Positions 59,501-64,000 of a stretch of DNA of 64,000 bases are shown here, piece after piece. The first letter of the stretch is position 1. Every line of letters starts with the position of its first letter. The position numbers were made by a program, and so were the translations under genes. The DNA is taken from positions 788,499 through 852,498 of the forward strand of contig NSJX01000007.1 in the NCBI GenBank assembly GCA_002286715.1. The letters run 5' to 3'. Under the pieces are notes generated by a model that was not told where the DNA came from, made no database searches, and saw only the letters and a list, made by a program, of their open reading frames with translations. This DNA is from Dentipellis sp. KUC8613 (Eukaryota; Basidiomycota; Agaricomycetes; Russulales; Hericiaceae).

Positions 59501-60299
59501 AACCCTCCCACATGCAATGGAACCATACGTCGCCAGCCCGCTCGCCTCTATCAGCGAACTGCCACCCGGGGACCGCAATCGGCTCCGACTATCCACCAGC
59601 TCGATGGAAAGCAAGACGGCGATCTCGTTCGCGCCGCCCTCGCCCGAGTCGCCGCTGAGGTACGCGGGTGCCACGGGCGGTGCGGACGACGGGATCACGG
59701 AGGTCAGCCGCGAGCCGTCGTGGCTCCAGAACGCGCCGAACCTCGAGAACCTGCGTCACCGCGCCAAGTCGCCCGTCGAGACCATCTCCGCGCCGCGCGT
59801 GCGCCCGCCCGCGACCGCCGTGGCCGCGCCCACGCCCACGCCGCCGTCGCCGGACCGGGGCCGCGAGTCGCGTGCGCAGAAGACGATGAGCGTCGTGTCG
59901 TCGGGCAGCTCGTCGTCGTCCGTGTCGCGGTTCTTTGGCGCCAAGTCGGACAAGAGCGACTCGCCGTCGAAGAAGAAGCTCACGCGGACGAGCACGACGC
60001 TGTCGGACACGAGCGGGAGCGGGAGCATCGCGGGGGGCAAGCTGTCCAAGGCGGACGAGAAGCAGGCCAAGGCGGCGGAGAAGCAGCGCAAGGCGGAGGA
60101 GAAGCAGCGCAAGAAGGAGGAGGCGCGCATGCGGACGCTGCGGCTCGCCGAGGAGCTCAAGAAGCGCTCGGAGCAGCGCGCGATTGCGCGCGAGATGGAG
60201 TCGGTGTTTACGGTCAAGTCGGACGAGAAGAAGAAGAAAAGCGCGCCGTGGGAGGAGGACAGCACGATGTATGGCGGGATGAGCGGGCTTACGCTGTAG
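56525..60299 (+). CDS. Ral2-like kelch and BTB protein
   Basis: Large protein of roughly 1,100 aa. The start at 56525 gives MHSVSDLTTFCRKTTGDVP. Kelch-type blades follow: GGRLVTERRMVSDLFVFDLE, YLIIFGGMGVK, RLFIIGGQDLSNVWLDDVYV, then a later half with THLIIAGTYLAHSFQSFSVW and KFLIFGNRNGNLVDDYN. Next is a BTB-like region: LADFEIICDDDRRVPCSRKV ... YPITLALVQYFYSLAL and LLVLSTNYELPHLQSLV. The C-terminal third is Gly/Ser/Pro-rich and ends in a highly charged coiled coil (KQAKAAEKQRKAEEKQRKKE) and a short GGMSGLTL tail. The layout matches fission yeast Ral2, which acts upstream of Ras1. I read the segment from 58925 as the same gene because the phases fit across a splice at about 58864/58930; if wrong, two genes are present. 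Confidence 0.78.
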
Positions 60300-60813
60300 C
60301 GCCGATGGCGACGTTGGCTTTGGTTCGTGGTCCTGCTTCTCTCTTGTAGATATGTATACATACTATGTCCGCTTCTCTCTGGTTGGCCCCTTCTGAGTAC
60401 TTACTTACACCACACGATTATCCACTATCTTTATTCATGCTTAACCATTACTATGTTGCCATCTCTATCGACCTGTCTTGACTTGTGTAATGTTCTGGTT
60501 AGAACGACGACGTAGTCTAGAGGAAGTGAAGAAACGATGCGAATGATGACCAGTTCCACAGATAACAAAGAGAACGGAGAAAAGGAAAGCGAGCCGACGA
60601 GGGATGCAATCAGATACAACATAAACGAAGAGAAGGAACGTGAGCGAGAAAACTGGAGAAAGAAAGAGAAATCCAGAGATAAGGCGCATGCATCCACACG
60701 GAAGATAAGGAGTGAGGGTGATGGGGAGAATAGGGGAAGGTGGGAAAATAAAAGGCGGAAGGGATGTAAGTAAGGGATGAAGGGTAGAAGAAAGGGGTGA
60801 AGATCAGAGTGAA
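60300..60813. other. Convergent 3' intergenic region
   Basis: About 510 bp of 3' flanks of two convergent genes; A/G-rich on the plus strand near 60530-60790. No gene seen. Confidence 0.4.
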
Positions 60814-62852
60814 TCAAAGCATAGCATCAACAGCGTCACGGAAATCCTGCGAGGAACCGAAGATGTCTGGGTCAGGAGGGGGTGGAGAACTCGAAGGTGC
60901 GTGCGGCGGCATCAAGGGATCCCCATTGTCCAAAAGAGCCGCCGCGATATCCCTCTCGGACGATGCGCTGGGTTCAGGTGCGAGGGCCGCATCAACGGCC
61001 ACTTGGGATGTAGATGCTTCGGGCTGCGTCGGCGGCGGAAGCTCAAGGGGAGGTGTGATGATGTGATTGTCTATCAGTTGGTGATTAGCTTTCGAGTAAT
61101 ATAGAAAGGTATTTGGTACGTACAGTCCTTCGCGTGCGCTACAGATAGATGAGTGTGTGAGCTTTGTAGAATAAGAAAAGGAGATACCACGGACTTTGGT
61201 CGTGTTGCTTCTCACAGTGACTTCCATCGGGGCAGTCTGGCCTGTTCATGACGCTAGGATCCAGGAAGCCCCTCTGCCGCTCACGGACCCACCAGTCCCG
61301 CAAGCCATAGAGCAGGACTTCTGTCGCGCACATTCTACAGATTCTCTGGCGCGGACTATCGATGCCCGGGTCCGGCCCAGGGACGACATTGTGCACATCT
61401 GTAAACAAATCGCGCTCTAATAGAGGAGCGAATTTGCGGGGTTGGTGAGAAATATACTCGACGATCTGGAACAGTGTGAATCAAAATCCGAGCACCGTAC
61501 ATGACATAGAATGACCCATACATCGCGATATATATGCCTTGGAGTAATCCGCTGTGCGGACAGGTGGTCGAGCAAGATGTCGACTTCTATTGCATTGCCG
61601 TCGAAGCATTCATAGACTTCAGCAGACTGGATGAGGTCACTGAGGTCTGCCATTCCATGGGGGTGCTGTGCCAGGAGCGAGGCGGCTATACACCGTCCTT
61701 GCACGCCAATTCCGCAGAATGAAACTTGACACATGTCGCACTTGCTTGTTGTAGGTGCTTGCAAAGCCAATAAGTTCTCGCTTCGGAGGCTCAGTCAACT
61801 TGTGCGGTGTATCTCAGAAAAATACGCGTGACATACCAGTTTCCACAATATCCGTGTCCGGGAGGGCATCCGTCTTCGGTGTGCCAGGCATTATCTGGAT
61901 CTGCGACCGGATCGGGCACTGGGTGAGGGCACCTCCAGCCATAACGATTTCCTGCGGCACAATGTGGGCACGGACGCGCGAACTCGGCGCTCTGGTGGAG
62001 GTTAGGCTCAGGTGAGGCTTCTCTGGGTGTCGGGATCTGCATCGTTGTTAGATGTCTTGACATCAAACCGTACTCACTGGGGACACTTACATGAATGGGA
62101 ACTCCATTCCTGTAAACTTCGTCGGCTTGCTCCTTTTCTCGCTCCGATCTGGCCCTTGACGGGTCATGGCGCAGGAGAACATCGATCATGAGTTGCAGAG
62201 GTCGGGAGGGCATGACTTGCTTAGAGACGCCGCGACAGGCAGGGCAGTTTGTACCTCCATTCTACAGGAGAGGAAGTTTAGTCTATGCACGAACACTGAG
62301 AATAAAAAGAAGTGAGAGAAAGGGCGGTATAGATTGTCCCATGCATATCCACGTGCATATAAACAGTCGATAGCGTATGTGGGGAAGGGACCAATGTACT
62401 CACCCTGACCCACAATGCACAGCAGCTAAAGAGACTAATTAGCACTCGCCTTACACCACGAAACGAAATGGAACTTGCCTCCCGCAGAAATAATGCTGAC
62501 AAGGATACACGACCACGGGACGGTAGAGCAATGCAGAGCAACAGCCGCATTGTAGCTCCTCTGCGAGATCATCTACTACTGATATGTCTGGAATGCAAGG
62601 CACCTGAGCAACGGCTCCTTCGTGGTCCTGCGACATATCTTCCTTCAAGCGCTTCCTGCTGTCTGTATCTAGGCCTTCAAAGGACGGCGAAGCCCTGCGC
62701 TTCAATGTCGTTGAAGGTTCTCGGTCAGTTGATGCGAGACCACCGAGGTCGGGGAATGCGGGGGTACTGGGCCCTACGACCTGAGCGTACGTCAGGAGGG
62801 CTTCTTCGGACATTCCACGCGCGAGGTGTTCTGGGATTGCAGGGGGATGCAC
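60814..62852 (-). CDS. RING-finger E3 ubiquitin ligase, CHFR-like
   Basis: The start at 62852 gives MHPPAIPEHLARGMSEEALL. A Ser/Lys-rich region (TLKRRASPSFEG) precedes a RING-HC: LQCGCCSALLYRPVVV, YPCQHYFCGSCCALWV, GGTNCPACRG, with all eight metal ligands in place. After the RING comes a Cys-rich block (RPCPHCAAGNRYGWRCPHP and DGCPPGHGYCGNCENL, CDMCQVSFCGIGVQGRC) that fits the cysteine-rich domain of CHFR-type ligases. Next are YRDIVEYISHQPRKFAP and RICRMCATEVLLYGLRDWWV. The C-terminus is Pro/Ser-rich, ending FRDAVDAML at 60814. No FHA domain was recognised upstream. The intron that splits the RING has a GC donor. Target proteins are unknown; nuclear mitotic checkpoint roles known for CHFR are only an analogy. 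Confidence 0.8.
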
Positions 62853-63250
62853 GATGGATAAGAGATGAAGGACGACGAAAGAAAGGTAAGGAACACTCGT
62901 GTTCGCTCAAAGTGCAGCTTGGGGACCGTTACAGTACCTATAGGAACGGTAGTGTGACAGACCAGGTGCCGGTGTGCCACAGGAGTTTCCTTATCGGACC
63001 AGGCAAGAAGGATCTAATCGCACACATGCTCATTGTTCGCTCAGACCAATTGCAACGGCAACCTTCGAGGCAAAGATGGATGTAGTCCCCGACTAGAACA
63101 AGGACCAGGAGATGTCTAAAGACTTGAAGGAATTACGCCACGCTGTTCCGCCGGACGCAATGCTGATGTCATCACGGCGCGTCCCGCTCTTCAAGTACTT
63201 GCCCCGGCCGACTCTTCCCTTGTCTGAGTCCTCTCCTTCCAAAATTCCCC
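62853..63250. promoter_or_regulatory. Divergent promoter region
   Basis: About 400 bp between two divergent starts (62852 minus, 63251 plus). Pyrimidine-rich before the plus-strand ATG. No clear TATA box. Confidence 0.4.
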
Positions 63251-64000
63251 ATGGCCTCCCGCATTGCTCGTCGTCTCTTCTCCACCGGCACTCGTGTCGC
63301 CCGCCAACAGGCTGCCCCTCACCCCGGTGCCGTCCACCATTTCAAGCCCGGAGGCTCCTCTGCCAATGACAGGCTCTGGCAGGTACGTGCCAGCACTGCG
63401 CCAATTTTCCCATATTCTCCACTCACTTCATTTACCCCGCTCGCGTGCAGATTGGCTCCGCAGCCCTCTTCTTGCCTACCGTATGTTTATATCATCCGCC
63501 GTATGCTTCTTGATCGCGTGCCAACGGATAATCCCCGCTGCAGCTGGCATACCTCTTGTCCCCTGGCTCCCGGGCCCCCGCGCATGACGCGCATCATGCT
63601 CCTGCTCACAGCGCGCCCGCGACACCTGCCAAGGCAGAGGAGCCCGCGCCTGCCGCAGCGGAAGTGACTGAGACCAAGGTCCATACTTTTCCTGGTCCTC
63701 CCAAACGACGCCTATATTCACTATGTCTGTTTTGAACAGGCTGAGGCTGAAGTCGTCACCACCGACGACGAGGGAACCAAAGTGCCGGCCGAGGAGATCA
63801 AGGAGTCCAACGCTCGCGCCTTCGTACGCCCCCATCTTCGGAATCCGGATCGGGCACTGACCTCAGGATGATATTTAGGCCACCGGCGCGCCTCAGGACG
63901 CCTCTGCAGCTGAAGTTGCGGATGCCAAATTTGACGACGGCAAGCCTGGCCAGACCTCCGAGTCCGAGTCGGATCACGAGCAGTCAGAAAAGCCGTCTTC
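63251..64000 (+). CDS. Putative mitochondrial membrane protein (3' end outside window)
   Basis: The start at 63251 gives MASRIARRLFSTGTRVARQQ, a strong mitochondrial presequence. Then comes PGGSSANDRLWQIGSAALFL, and after a splice LPTLAYLLSPGSRAP, together one membrane helix. The rest is Ala/Pro/Glu-rich and hydrophilic (KAEEPAPAAAEVTETK; ESDHEQSEKPSS), continuing past the window end. Five exons are visible, all in frame, with introns near 63382, 63481, 63678 and 63824. The family is not identified. The layout resembles small fungal inner-membrane proteins. Confidence 0.7.

Overview
The window is nuclear DNA from a filamentous basidiomycete, most likely an Agaricomycete of the wood-decay or polypore kind. 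Genes are dense on both strands and cut by many short introns of about 45-65 nt, several with exons of only 9-16 nt. The membrane families DUF6533 and DUF6534, which are typical of Agaricomycetes, are both present. A methanol/alcohol-oxidase type GMC oxidoreductase is also encoded. No ribosome binding sites, operons or CRISPR arrays are expected, and none were seen. Species cannot be named from sequence alone. Exon structures were inferred by eye from splice signals and protein similarity.

Layout. 1-9998: four tandem same-strand genes for seven-helix-like DUF6534 membrane proteins, the first cut by the window edge. 10953-16487: a CmcJ/AsaB-like oxygenase (+), a GMC alcohol oxidase (-) and deoxyhypusine hydroxylase (-). 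16553-20721: the ribosome assembly factor MRT4 (+), divergent from deoxyhypusine hydroxylase across 65 bp, then an S9 dipeptidyl peptidase (+). 21944-31151: a DUF6533 membrane protein (-), a coiled-coil nuclear protein (+), an Erv46/ERGIC3 cargo receptor (-) and the SM protein Vps45 (-). 31152-37293: about 6.1 kb without a recognisable gene, containing a 492-bp foldback DNA element. 37294-39046: a large Ecl1-family zinc-binding protein. 39047-44357: a second gene-poor stretch with simple repeats. 44358-53806: FKBP12, a second DUF6533 gene, a linker-histone-domain protein, a small mitochondrial protein, class I fructose-bisphosphate aldolase and pyridoxamine-phosphate oxidase. 53944-54702: a 171-bp inverted repeat around a 340-base assembly gap. 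54842-54948: intron-containing tRNA-Pro(CGG). 56525-64000: a Ral2-like kelch/BTB protein, a RING E3 ligase resembling CHFR, and the start of a mitochondrial protein gene.

How the genes relate. Most genes right of 10 kb are ordinary conserved housekeeping genes: translation (DOHH, MRT4), ER-Golgi and endosomal traffic (Erv46, Vps45), glycolysis, vitamin B6, protein folding and signalling. The accessory parts are the DUF6534 array, the two DUF6533 genes, the two gene-poor stretches with the foldback element, and the inverted repeat at the gap. No defence or secondary-metabolite cluster is evident. The strongest unusual signals are conserved micro-exons, a fungal class I aldolase, the foldback element and the inverted repeat.
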